Below, one piece after another: positions 1-6,723 of a DNA stretch of 11,542 bases. Numbering within the stretch: the stretch's first letter is position 1; each line of letters begins with the position of its first letter. Source of the stretch: Onstottus_A sp049273835 (GTDB lineage: Bacteria; Acidobacteriota; Blastocatellia; UBA7656); contig JBASRM010000106.1 of assembly GCA_049273835.1 (NCBI GenBank), positions 1-11,542 on the forward strand, in the 5' to 3' direction. The position numbers and the translations under genes were made by a program. The notes under the pieces are model-generated. The model saw only the letters and a program-made list of their open reading frames with translations, ran no database searches and had not been told where the DNA came from.

Positions 1-668
1 GTGTAAGAATCCGCATCGTAGTCCTCCAGTGTTTTTTTCACCTGTGCAACCGTGGAATCTTTCTGTCCGATGGCGACGTAGATGCAGATCAGGTCCTTGC
101 CTTTGGAGTTGATTATCGTGTCAATCGCAACAGCGGTCTTGCCGGTCTGACGATCTCCGATTATCAGTTCGCGCTGGCCGCGGCCGATGGGGACCATCGA
201 ATCGATCGCCTTCAAACCGGTGAGCATTGGCTCGCGGACCGGCTGGCGGTCCATCACGCCAGGCGCGATGCGTTCGAGCGGGCTGAACTTTCCGCCCGTA
301 TCGATCGGCCCGCGGCCGTCGAGCGGTCGTCCGAGCGGATCGACCACCCGCCCGATTATTTCTTCGCCTACCGGCACGGACATAATGCGTTTGGTGCGAC
401 GTACTTCGTCGCCTTCCTTGATGTTCTCATACGCGCCGAACAGCACCGCGCCGACCTTATCTTCTTCGAGGTTGAGCGCGATGCCCGCGACTTCGTGCGG
501 CAGATCGAGCAGCTCGCCGGCCATCACGCGCTCGAGGCCATATATTTCAGCGATGCCGTCTCCGGTTTGGATCACCGTGCCGACTTCGCTGACCTCCACG
601 CTGGTGTCGAAGCCTTCGATCTGCTGACGTATTATCTTGCTTATTTCATCTGCTCTGATTGCATCCAT
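1..668 (-). CDS. atpA: F-type ATP synthase subunit alpha (partial, N-terminal 222 residues)
   Basis: This is the non-catalytic nucleotide-binding subunit of the F1 head, which alternates with beta subunits on the cytoplasmic side of the membrane. Only the first 222 codons lie in the window; the rest of the roughly 500-residue protein continues beyond base 1. The translation begins MDAIRADEISKIIRQQIEGF, typical of the family. The beta-barrel domain follows, with VGTVIQTGDGIAEIYGL near residues 29-45, then RVVDPLGRPLDG at about 107-118. The Walker A loop GDRQTGKT sits at 171-178, with the family-typical Gln in the loop. The ATG at 668 is preceded by AGGAGG with a 10-base spacer. The gene lies 82 bases downstream of the delta gene on the same strand, as in the usual delta-alpha-gamma-beta-epsilon order. 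Identity is secure; only the extent is limited by the window edge. Confidence 0.98.
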   Translation of the reverse strand, partial: MDAIRADEISKIIRQQIEGFDTSVEVSEVGTVIQTGDGIAEIYGLERVMAGELLDLPHEVAGIALNLEEDKVGAVLFGAYENIKEGDEVRRTKRIMSVPVGEEIIGRVVDPLGRPLDGRGPIDTGGKFSPLERIAPGVMDRQPVREPMLTGLKAIDSMVPIGRGQRELIIGDRQTGKTAVAIDTIINSKGKDLICIYVAIGQKDSTVAQVKKTLEDYDADSY

Positions 669-750
669 TTGCTGTCTCCCTCCTGGGGCCGCTAGAGACC
701 GTGCGTCATAGCGCCGGACCGAGAACAACGGCAGCGCGCTCCCAGGGATT

Positions 751-1305
751 TCACACCGCGGTATCACCTTGTTTTAAGCGTTCTCTGATTTCCCGAAGCT
801 GGGTGCGCACCGACCCGTCATAAACGACTGAGCCCACGCGAGTCACGACCCCTCCAACCAGTGAGGTGTCGGTCTTGAATTTGAAGTCCACGCGCTTGCC
901 GGTGATTTGCTCGAGAGTCCGTCCCAGCTTTTCCCGCTCCGTTGGGCCGACCTCGGTGGCAGTTGTTACTTCGGCGACGATCAGGCCCTCGCGCTCGTTC
1001 ATCTCCCTGCGGAATTGCTCGTACACTTCGACGACGTATTGCAAGCGGTGATGACTCAACATCGTGTGCAGTAGATTCGCCGTCTTCTGATCGGGACGCA
1101 GGCGGGCGATAAGTGCGTCGAGTACGCGTAGCTTGTCGGTTTGCGAAACGATAGGGCTGGCGAAGAGATCGTGAAGCTCCCGGCTTGCGTTCATCGTTTC
1201 GGCGAACGCTCGCAGGTCGTTGTCAAGGTGTTCGACCTGGTTATGCGCGATGGCAACATCGACCAGGGCTTCCGCGTATCGACGGGCAACTGTGGTAACG
1301 CTCAT
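751..1305 (-). CDS. atpH: F-type ATP synthase subunit delta (OSCP)
   Basis: The delta subunit joins the peripheral b/b' stalk to the top of the F1 alpha/beta hexamer. The product has 184 residues, the usual length. The N-terminal helical domain starts MSVTTVARRYAEALVDVA, with the conserved ARRYAxAL signature at residues 7-14. The C-terminal region holds the family motif LVGGVVTRVGSVVYDGS at about 149-165, followed by a basic helix that ends the protein. The ATG at 1305 overlaps the stop of the b gene as ATGA, and a GAGGTGA ribosome-binding site lies inside the last codons of b, which points to translational coupling. It is followed by alpha after 82 bases. Nothing is missing or unusual. Confidence 0.97.
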   Translation of the reverse strand: MSVTTVARRYAEALVDVAIAHNQVEHLDNDLRAFAETMNASRELHDLFASPIVSQTDKLRVLDALIARLRPDQKTANLLHTMLSHHRLQYVVEVYEQFRREMNEREGLIVAEVTTATEVGPTEREKLGRTLEQITGKRVDFKFKTDTSLVGGVVTRVGSVVYDGSVRTQLREIRERLKQGDTAV

Positions 1306-1856
1306 TTGCTCACCTCGTGCAGGTCGTCGATGAATCTATTCATCATCCGCGAATTGTCCTCGGGTCGGATCTCCCGGCGAATAATTCCCTCCGCAAGCGC
1401 CACCGACTGATCGGCTACAAAAGCTCGAAGCTCACTCCTGGCAGCCTTCATTGCTCCTTCAATCTCGCGCTGAGCGGTCTGCCGGACTTTTTCGGCGTCC
1501 GCTTCGGCCTCCATACGCACTCGTTCGGCTTCACGCGCGCTCTCGCGTTCAGCTTCGGTCCGAATCTGTTCGAGTTCCTGATCCAGGCGGGCGAGCCGCG
1601 TTTCAAGCTCACGCAGTCGCTGCTGCGCGTCTTGCTTGTCACGCTTGGCCTGTTCCAGTTCCTTGACGATTGAAGCGGCGCGGTTATCGAAAACCTGGCC
1701 TATCCGAATCTTGTTCCGAAGGATGTAAACGAAGATGAGGACGAATACTAAGAGATTAATCACCCTCCAGAGATCCGGATTGCTGAACAACCCGCCCGCT
1801 TCCGCCTGCTCGGCCGCCAAAAACAGAGCCGGTCGGATAAACTGATCAAGTATCAA
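1302..1856 (-). CDS. atpF: F-type ATP synthase subunit b
   Basis: Subunit b is the membrane-anchored peripheral stalk that holds F1 against the rotating c-ring. The product is 184 residues: a short N-terminal segment, one transmembrane helix at about residues 33-46 (INLLVFVLIFVYIL), then a long charged coiled coil rich in Glu, Arg, Lys and Ala to near the C-terminus, which binds delta. The start is a TTG at 1856. It is supported by GGAGG nine bases upstream and by the TTGA overlap with the stop of the preceding b' gene. The 3' end overlaps the delta start by four bases. Two different b-type genes stand side by side here, so the peripheral stalk is expected to be a b/b' heterodimer, as in cyanobacteria and alphaproteobacteria. 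The choice of which copy is b and which is b' rests on order and sequence character. Confidence 0.95.
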   Translation of the reverse strand: MILDQFIRPALFLAAEQAEAGGLFSNPDLWRVINLLVFVLIFVYILRNKIRIGQVFDNRAASIVKELEQAKRDKQDAQQRLRELETRLARLDQELEQIRTEAERESAREAERVRMEAEADAEKVRQTAQREIEGAMKAARSELRAFVADQSVALAEGIIRREIRPEDNSRMMNRFIDDLHEVSK

Positions 1857-2335
1857 TCGGCTGCACCTCCCACGGGGCGCCCCAGCACGGTGCGCGATAT
1901 TCGCTCTGCAATCTGGCGAGACTCTGTTTCAAGCGCGGTGCGAGCGGCGGCGACCTGGCCCTCGATCTCCTGTTTGGCGCTCAAGATTTCCTCGTGAGCA
2001 TGCTGCTTTGCCTGCTCGATCAGCCGGCGCCGTTGCTCGAGAGCAACAGCCCGCTCCTGCTCCAAACGCTTGTAGCTGTCAGAACGCGCCTGTCGAATCG
2101 TCGCCTCGTATTCGGCCAGCTTAGACTCATAACCACGGCGTGCCGCGCGCGCTTCGTGAGCCGCGCCTTCGGTCAAGGTCTGGCGCTCGTCCAGCACCCG
2201 CCCGATTGGTCTGAACAGAATTCTGTTCATCACAAAAGCGAAAATGATGAAGAGGACGAGTACGAAAACAAGTGAGCCGTCCGGGCTTATGATGCTGCCG
2301 CCACCTTCGGCGAAGGCGAGTGTCGTCGGAACCAA
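1853..2335 (-). CDS. atpF2: F-type ATP synthase subunit b' (second b-type subunit)
   Basis: This is the second peripheral-stalk subunit of the FO sector, expected to pair with b. From the start chosen here it has 160 residues: a short N-terminal stretch (LAFAEGGGS), one transmembrane helix at about residues 21-36 (SLVFVLVLFIIFAFVM), the family motif LFRPIGRVLDERQ at about 40-52, and a long charged coiled coil. I chose TTG at 2335 because AAGGAG at 2349-2344 sits eight bases upstream. An alternative GTG at 2344 would overlap that ribosome-binding site and add only three residues. The stop overlaps the TTG start of b. It is the first gene of the cluster: no atpB or atpE lies upstream, only a promoter-like region and an unrelated gene, so the proton-channel subunits must be encoded elsewhere. 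Confidence 0.93.
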   Translation of the reverse strand: MVPTTLAFAEGGGSIISPDGSLVFVLVLFIIFAFVMNRILFRPIGRVLDERQTLTEGAAHEARAARRGYESKLAEYEATIRQARSDSYKRLEQERAVALEQRRRLIEQAKQHAHEEILSAKQEIEGQVAAARTALETESRQIAERISRTVLGRPVGGAAD

Positions 2336-2343
2336 AGCACGCA

Positions 2344-2350
2344 CTCCTTT
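2344..2350 (-). promoter_or_regulatory. Ribosome-binding site that fixes the b' start
   Basis: The minus-strand sequence AAAGGAG occupies these bases. A GTG codon at 2344-2342 overlaps its last base and so cannot be served by it. The in-frame TTG at 2335-2333 lies eight bases downstream, an ideal distance. The site therefore favours TTG as the true start of atpF2. Confidence 0.6.
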
Positions 2351-2379
2351 GTGAAACTTACCGTGAGTTCAAGCCTCGA

Positions 2380-2409
2380 AAGCTAACACGTCAACAAAAA
2401 AAGTGTCAA
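2380..2409 (-). promoter_or_regulatory. Candidate sigma-70 promoter for the ATP synthase cluster
   Basis: On the minus strand a perfect -35 hexamer TTGACA lies at 2409-2404. Eighteen bases downstream is TAGCTT (2385-2380), which matches only three of six -10 positions. The spacer is rich in T, and the whole 2345-2520 region is more AT-rich than the flanking genes. The position, about 45-75 bases ahead of the b' start, fits a promoter for the atp genes. The strong -35 and weak -10 make this a moderate call; a second TTGACG at 2395-2390 is a possible alternative -35. Confidence 0.4.
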
Positions 2410-2443
2410 GCAAATGCCCACTTTTCACGCACTTAGATCAACA

Positions 2444-2461
2444 CGGGTTGTCCGCAACCCG
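2444..2461. repeat. Perfect 7-bp inverted repeat with 4-base loop
   Basis: CGGGTTG at 2444-2450 and CAACCCG at 2455-2461 flank the loop TCCG. It lies between the end of the beta-barrel gene and the atp promoter candidate, about 35 bases upstream of the -35 element. No T-run follows on the minus strand, so it is not a standard intrinsic terminator. It could be a transcript-end stabilising hairpin for the upstream gene or an operator-like palindrome. Confidence 0.5.
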
Positions 2462-2520
2462 GTCTCACTTGGTAGTGTAACAATCGGCCGAATGAAAGCC
2501 AGGGATGGGGCGCCGGGCTC

Positions 2521-2535
2521 CCGTTTCAAAAACGG
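2521..2535. repeat. Short inverted repeat spanning the stop codon of the beta-barrel gene
   Basis: CCGTTT and AAACGG form a 6-bp stem with a 3-base loop across the TGA stop at 2526-2528. On the minus-strand transcript it would fold at the very end of the reading frame. No U-tract follows, so it is at best a weak or factor-dependent transcript end. Confidence 0.35.
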
Positions 2536-3224
2536 AACCCAACCCCGGAGCTGAATTGAAAGCTATGATATGTCTGGGCTTTTGTATCGGCGGGGAGGAA
2601 TGGCAACCCCGGTGGTATCCGGACCGGTCTCAGGCCGGGAAAGAACTGAATGATATCGCCAACGTCAAAGCGCATAAGCCATCTGTCCGAGACGTACAAC
2701 TCGAGACTCCCGCCCACATCGACGACAAAATCGGTGCGACCTTTGTCAAACTTGCACTGAACACCGACAAGGACCGCGGTACACTCGCCCAGGGTTCGAC
2801 CGAAATGGAGGAAGCCTGGTCTCGCCCGTCCGTAAACTCCAATTCGCCGCTTTCGCAACCCGACCTTGGTGCCCGCGAGTCCTTCGACTATTAGTCCATC
2901 TATCACAGTACCAAACCCACAACAGACTATGTCCGGAGGACCAAATATGTTTTGTTCTGGGAAGACGTTCACTTCAGCTTCAAGGGACAAAAAACGGTTT
3001 AAGTTGTAAACGGTGCGGCCGCCGAGACCCAGGGCAGTTCTGTCGACGTGGGGGTTGACGAATTCTACGGACGTCGGGCCGAAAATGAACACCCCGTTGC
3101 CTTGCTTAAGCAGGGAAAATTGGATTCCTACTTCGAACTTTTCTTTTTCAGCGTTGTTTTGCGCATAGACGGGGGCTGCAAAAATCAGGATTGTGAGGAG
3201 CAGAAAAAGAACTCGTTTCAGCAT
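2526..3224 (-). CDS. Exported outer-membrane beta-barrel-like protein
   Basis: The product is a 232-residue protein of unknown specific function. It begins with a clear Sec signal peptide (basic MLKR, a hydrophobic run, and a likely signal peptidase I site after VYA at residue 21). The mature part alternates polar and hydrophobic residues in short stretches typical of amphipathic beta-strands, such as LSLEAEVNVF, RIGVYGRARPGF, DFVVDVGGSLELYV and SFQFSSGVGFRF. It ends in Phe, the usual C-terminal signal for outer-membrane barrel assembly. The length suggests a small barrel of the OmpA-N-terminus/OmpW size class. Four cysteines (CC near residue 102, and the pair in GECTAVLVGVQC) could form loop disulfides. 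A GGAGG precedes the ATG by four bases. It sits between metabolic and ATP synthase genes on the same strand with no evident functional link to either. Outer-membrane location is an inference from these features, and no named family was recognised. Confidence 0.75.
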   Translation of the reverse strand: MLKRVLFLLLTILIFAAPVYAQNNAEKEKFEVGIQFSLLKQGNGVFIFGPTSVEFVNPHVDRTALGLGGRTVYNLNRFLSLEAEVNVFPEQNIFGPPDIVCCGFGTVIDGLIVEGLAGTKVGLRKRRIGVYGRARPGFLHFGRTLGECTAVLVGVQCKFDKGRTDFVVDVGGSLELYVSDRWLMRFDVGDIIQFFPGLRPVRIPPGLPFLPADTKAQTYHSFQFSSGVGFRF

Positions 3225-3314
3225 GGAACCTCCAAGGCAAAATCGCTCACGGGGCGGGAAGCGGGCATGAACCTCAGAAGTCGTCGAACCTTTTCTTCGG
3301 TGTTCAGAAATGCA

Positions 3315-4493
3315 TCAGAGTTTCTCTTCTTTCGCCAGGATCTCCTTCATTATCTCCGATGCTCCTGCGCCGATCGTGTTCAGTCTCGCGTCGCGCCAAA
3401 AACGGCTGATCGGATACTCGGTCGTATAGCCGAAGCCGCCAAAGATCTGCATGCAGTCGTAGGTTACTCTTTGCGAAAGGTCGCTGGTGAACAATTTAGC
3501 CATCGTGATCTCGCGAACCGCCCGCTCGCCTCTGTTAATCAAATCGAGCGCGCGATAAGAAAGCCACTTGGCCGCTTCGATAGACGTGAGGTGCTCGGCG
3601 AAGCGGTGCTTCCACACTTGAAAATCTCCGATCGGCTTGCCAAAGGCCATACGTTCCTTTCCGTAGGCAACCGCGTATTCGATGGCGCGCTCCATCATCG
3701 CAACAGTCGAGATCGCCGACGCCAATCGCTCGCCTTGAAAGTTGTGCATCGTGTAGTAGAAGCCCCGTCCTTCTTCTCCGAGCACGTACCGCCTCGGGAT
3801 GCGGCAGTTGTCGAAGAACAGCTCAGCGGTATCCGAGGAAAGATTCCCGACTTTTTTCAGCTTCTTTCCGACGACAAACCCTTTCACATCGGTAGGGAAT
3901 AATACCATCGATATGCCTTTGTAGCGATCATCGCCAGTACGCACAGCCAGGATGATGAAGTCAGCGCGAGCGCCGTTGGTGATCCAGAGCTTTTGTCCGG
4001 ATATCACCAGGTCGTCTCCGTCAACCCGAGCGCGAGTCTTCAAGGCCGCTACATCCGATCCGCCTCCGGGCTCGCTGATGCCGAGCGCGGCGATGCGGTC
4101 GCCGGCGATCGCCGGCCGCAAGAACTCTTCTTTTTGTTCATCGGTTCCCAGCTCGTCAAGCACCGGCAGTGTGATGTCCGATTGTACGAACATCGCCATC
4201 GACACCCCACCGTTGTTGGAATAGGAAAAGCCCTCGAGGTAAGCGGCGGTGTACCACCAATCCAGCCCGCTGCCGCCGTACTTTGGATCGAGCCGAATGC
4301 CAAAGAGGCCGAGGTCTGCAGCTTTCTTGAACAGGTCTTTTGGGAAGATGCCTGCTTCATCCCACTCTTCGGCGTGTGGAGCGATCTCGGTTTGAACGAA
4401 CTGTCTCACCGTTTCGCGGAACATTTCGTGTTCTTCGGTGAAGTAAGGGAAGGTGGTTGCGACCACTGGCGCGGCTTCTGTCATGCTCGACAT
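3315..4493 (-). CDS. Acyl-CoA dehydrogenase, IVD/LCAD/AtuD-like
   Basis: This FAD-dependent cytoplasmic enzyme oxidises an acyl-CoA to the trans-2-enoyl-CoA and passes electrons to ETF. The 392-residue product has the standard layout: N-terminal helical domain (about 16-130), beta domain with the signature LGISEPGGGSDVAALKT (137-153) and KLWITNGARAD (168-178), and C-terminal helical domain with FGGFGYTTEYPISRFWRDAR (351-370). The usual late catalytic Glu is Ala here (IGAGASEI, Ala376). The Glu in GERL (E255) sits where isovaleryl-CoA and long-chain acyl-CoA dehydrogenases keep their base, so the enzyme is likely active and belongs to that branch. The ATG at 4493 has GGAGG nine bases upstream; a longer TTG-initiated frame to 4532 would overlap the upstream gene and lacks such a site. 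It lies 22 bases after the biotin carboxylase gene, so the two are probably cotranscribed. A branched or isoprenoid acyl-CoA substrate is inferred from context. Confidence 0.93.
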   Translation of the reverse strand: MSSMTEAAPVVATTFPYFTEEHEMFRETVRQFVQTEIAPHAEEWDEAGIFPKDLFKKAADLGLFGIRLDPKYGGSGLDWWYTAAYLEGFSYSNNGGVSMAMFVQSDITLPVLDELGTDEQKEEFLRPAIAGDRIAALGISEPGGGSDVAALKTRARVDGDDLVISGQKLWITNGARADFIILAVRTGDDRYKGISMVLFPTDVKGFVVGKKLKKVGNLSSDTAELFFDNCRIPRRYVLGEEGRGFYYTMHNFQGERLASAISTVAMMERAIEYAVAYGKERMAFGKPIGDFQVWKHRFAEHLTSIEAAKWLSYRALDLINRGERAVREITMAKLFTSDLSQRVTYDCMQIFGGFGYTTEYPISRFWRDARLNTIGAGASEIMKEILAKEEKL

Positions 4494-4502
4494 GGGATGA
4501 TT

Positions 4503-4507
4503 CCTCC
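4503..4507 (-). promoter_or_regulatory. Ribosome-binding site fixing the acyl-CoA dehydrogenase start
   Basis: GGAGG on the minus strand lies nine bases ahead of the ATG at 4493, inside the 22-base gap after the carboxylase stop. This supports the 392-residue form over a 13-residue longer TTG start. Confidence 0.7.
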
Positions 4508-4515
4508 ATTTCAAA

Positions 4516-6501
4516 TCACATTGCTGCTGCAATCTTAACCAAAGTATCGCCGGGCGCTACGACGTCGCCCTGCTTTACGAGCACCGCCTCAACGACCCCG
4601 CCGGTCGCGGCCCGTAACGTTTGCTCCATTTTCATCGCTTCGAGAATGACCAGTGGGTCACCGGCCGAAATCCGCTGGCCGACTTCCACAAGGATTCTCA
4701 AGACCTGACCAGGCATCGGAGCGAAAGCGCTTTCGTGCTCGGAAACATCATTTCTCCGCGGATGGCGGGCGAGGCGAGTAACTACGCGAGAACACGAGCG
4801 CGACTGAACAAAGAACTGATCGCCTGCTTCCGCGATTCTAAACTTGAGCTGGATCCCGTCAACTGACGCTCGAATGCGGGTTCGCTCGAATGATACAAGT
4901 TGAACGGTCGCTTGCCAATCTCGACAGGAAACCACGAAGGTCTCCTCGCCGATCGTCCGCCACGAAATGTCGAAAACCTCGCCGCCTACCTGGAGCTTTG
5001 TCGACGGATCGCGAAACGGATTGTTGCGATAGCTGGGCGTCAAGTAGGGGAGGATCGCTGATTCGGCCCGTCGCCGCTTCATAATGTACAACGCCACTAC
5101 ACTCGCGGTGAGGATATCTTCAGCTTCATCCTCTTGCGCGATTAGCTCGTCGAGGTGCTCGCTGATAAACCCGGTGTGATAGCTCCCGGTCGAGAATCCA
5201 GGGTGCTGCAGAGCTCGGATCAAGAACTCGCGATTTGTTTGGACGCCGGGGGCAAAGAGGTAGCTCAAACAATTCGACAATCTGCGCCCGGCGGTTTCCC
5301 GGTCCATTGCGTGAGCAATAAGTTTCGCAAGCAACGGGTCATAGTGAATGCCGACTTCGGAGCCGGGAGCAACGCCGGCGTCGATCCGCAAGCCGCCGCC
5401 TGGCATCGGCACATCCCACTCGTGAAGCGTACCGGCCGCGGGAAGAAAATTGTTGTTCGGGTCTTCGGCATACAACCTGGCCTCAATCGCGTGCCCGGTC
5501 TGCTTAATTTCCTGTTGAGTGATCGAAAGAGGCTTACCCTGGGCGATCTCGATCTGGAGTTGCACAAGATCGAGTCCGGTGATCATCTCGGTCACCGGGT
5601 GCTCGACCTGAAGCCGGGTGTTGACCTCGATGAAATAAAACTCACCTGACGGCTCGAGGATGAACTCGACGGTCCCGGCATTCGTGTAGTCGATCGCACG
5701 TCCGGCCGAAACCGCCGCGTCGCAGATTCGCCGGCGAAGCTCGAGGTTCAAGGCCGGGGAGGGGCTTTCTTCGATGATCTTCTGGTGACGGCGTTGAATT
5801 GAACATTCGCGCTCGAAGAGATGAATCAAGTGCCCGTGATTGTCGCCGAGGACTTGGACCTCGACATGACGCGCGTTCTCGACATACTTCTCGATCAGCA
5901 GCGTTGAGTCGCCAAAGGCTTTTTCGGCCTCGCGCCGCGCGGCTTGAATCGCCTCTTCAAGTTCACTCGCATCTCGAACGACTCGCATGCCCTTACCGCC
6001 GCCCCCTGCCGAGGCTTTGATCAGAACCGGCAGACCGATTGTTTCGGCATTCTTGCTGAGACACTTGATAGACTGATCTGCTCCGTCATAGCCAGGAACA
6101 ACGCGTACGCCAGCCTCAGTCATCAGCTTTCGAGCGGTGCTCTTCAAACCCATCTTCCGAATGACGTCAGCGGTCGGCCCAATGAAAACCATCCCGGCTG
6201 TGTCGCAGGCTTCAGCGAACCCGGCGTTTTCGGAAAGGAAACCGTAGCCGGGATGAATTGCGTCTGCGCCGGTTCGGCGGGCCGCAGCGGTGATCTTTTC
6301 AATGTTGAGGTAGGAGTCTTTGCTGGGAGCCGCGCCTATGTGCACGGCTTCATCGGCGAAGCGCACGTGAGGCGCTCGCGAATCGGCATCGGAGTAGACA
6401 GCGACGGTTGAGATGCCCATCGCGCGACAGGTGCGCATCACGCGGATGGCGATCTCTCCGCGATTTGCGATTAGGACCTTTGTGAAATGTCGTTCAGTCA
6501 C
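4516..6501 (-). CDS. Acyl-CoA carboxylase alpha subunit (biotin carboxylase + BCCP), MCC/GCC family
   Basis: This subunit carboxylates its own biotin with ATP and bicarbonate and carries the carboxybiotin to the carboxyltransferase subunit. At 661 residues it matches methylcrotonyl- and geranyl-CoA carboxylase alpha chains. The biotin carboxylase domain starts KVLIANRGEIAIRVMR (8-23), has the glycine-rich ATP-grasp loop ASAGGGGKGM (163-172), RECSIQRRHQK (231-241) and the active-site segment EVNTRLQVEHPVTE (292-305). A linker of about 150 residues leads to the C-terminal biotinyl domain with EAMKM (621-625); Lys624 is the biotin attachment site. The GTG start at 6501 overlaps the stop of the 74-aa gene as GTGA, indicating coupled translation. 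The catalytic carboxyltransferase partner lies just beyond that small gene. The family is certain; whether the substrate is methylcrotonyl-CoA, geranyl-CoA or another enoyl-CoA cannot be decided from this chain. Confidence 0.95.
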   Translation of the reverse strand: MTERHFTKVLIANRGEIAIRVMRTCRAMGISTVAVYSDADSRAPHVRFADEAVHIGAAPSKDSYLNIEKITAAARRTGADAIHPGYGFLSENAGFAEACDTAGMVFIGPTADVIRKMGLKSTARKLMTEAGVRVVPGYDGADQSIKCLSKNAETIGLPVLIKASAGGGGKGMRVVRDASELEEAIQAARREAEKAFGDSTLLIEKYVENARHVEVQVLGDNHGHLIHLFERECSIQRRHQKIIEESPSPALNLELRRRICDAAVSAGRAIDYTNAGTVEFILEPSGEFYFIEVNTRLQVEHPVTEMITGLDLVQLQIEIAQGKPLSITQQEIKQTGHAIEARLYAEDPNNNFLPAAGTLHEWDVPMPGGGLRIDAGVAPGSEVGIHYDPLLAKLIAHAMDRETAGRRLSNCLSYLFAPGVQTNREFLIRALQHPGFSTGSYHTGFISEHLDELIAQEDEAEDILTASVVALYIMKRRRAESAILPYLTPSYRNNPFRDPSTKLQVGGEVFDISWRTIGEETFVVSCRDWQATVQLVSFERTRIRASVDGIQLKFRIAEAGDQFFVQSRSCSRVVTRLARHPRRNDVSEHESAFAPMPGQVLRILVEVGQRISAGDPLVILEAMKMEQTLRAATGGVVEAVLVKQGDVVAPGDTLVKIAAAM

Positions 6502-6722
6502 TCGTCGTCAGGGATGCGCGCGGTGCCACTTCGGGGCAACTCAATAGGTATAAACATCGATGCCGGGTAAAGATAGCCGTCGGGCTCAGACTTGTCCTCA
6601 TCAATGACGCGCAGCATGCCGTGTCCCTCCCCTTCCGAACTTGGCAGTGTGCGATAGACTTTACCCACGATCAGACTCGCAGGATTGCTGTCGTTGTTGA
6701 CGCAGACTACGAAGTCGCTCAT
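6498..6722 (-). CDS. Small conserved-looking protein of unknown function (74 aa)
   Basis: The product begins MSDFVVCVNNDSNPASLIVG and continues with KVYRTLPSSEGEGHGMLRVI, then an acidic DEDKSEPDGYLYPASMFIPI stretch. There is no signal peptide, membrane segment or cysteine motif (one Cys, residue 7). The alternation of short beta-like stretches with turn residues suggests a small all-beta, SH3-like fold, but that is only an impression. The ATG at 6722 follows the carboxyltransferase stop with a single base between (TGAGATG), and its own TGA overlaps the GTG start of the biotin carboxylase. It is therefore translated as part of the same unit between the two carboxylase subunits. A longer in-frame extension to 6929 exists but runs antiparallel to nothing useful: it overlaps the carboxyltransferase coding sequence and is not credible. 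A role in carboxylase expression or assembly is possible but unproven. Confidence 0.8.
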   Translation of the reverse strand: MSDFVVCVNNDSNPASLIVGKVYRTLPSSEGEGHGMLRVIDEDKSEPDGYLYPASMFIPIELPRSGTARIPDDE

Positions 6723-6723
6723 C

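Noticed and set aside
669..750. Regulatory hairpin between delta and alpha genes
   Set aside because: Only a 5-bp CGCTA/TAGCG repeat with a long loop was found, too weak to call.
2521..2535. Intrinsic terminator after the beta-barrel gene
   Set aside because: The stem is short, overlaps the stop codon and lacks a following U-tract on the transcribed strand.
3048..3902. A 284-codon plus-strand open frame
   Set aside because: It runs antisense across the beta-barrel and acyl-CoA dehydrogenase genes, both of which have clear protein signatures; the translation shows no recognisable family.
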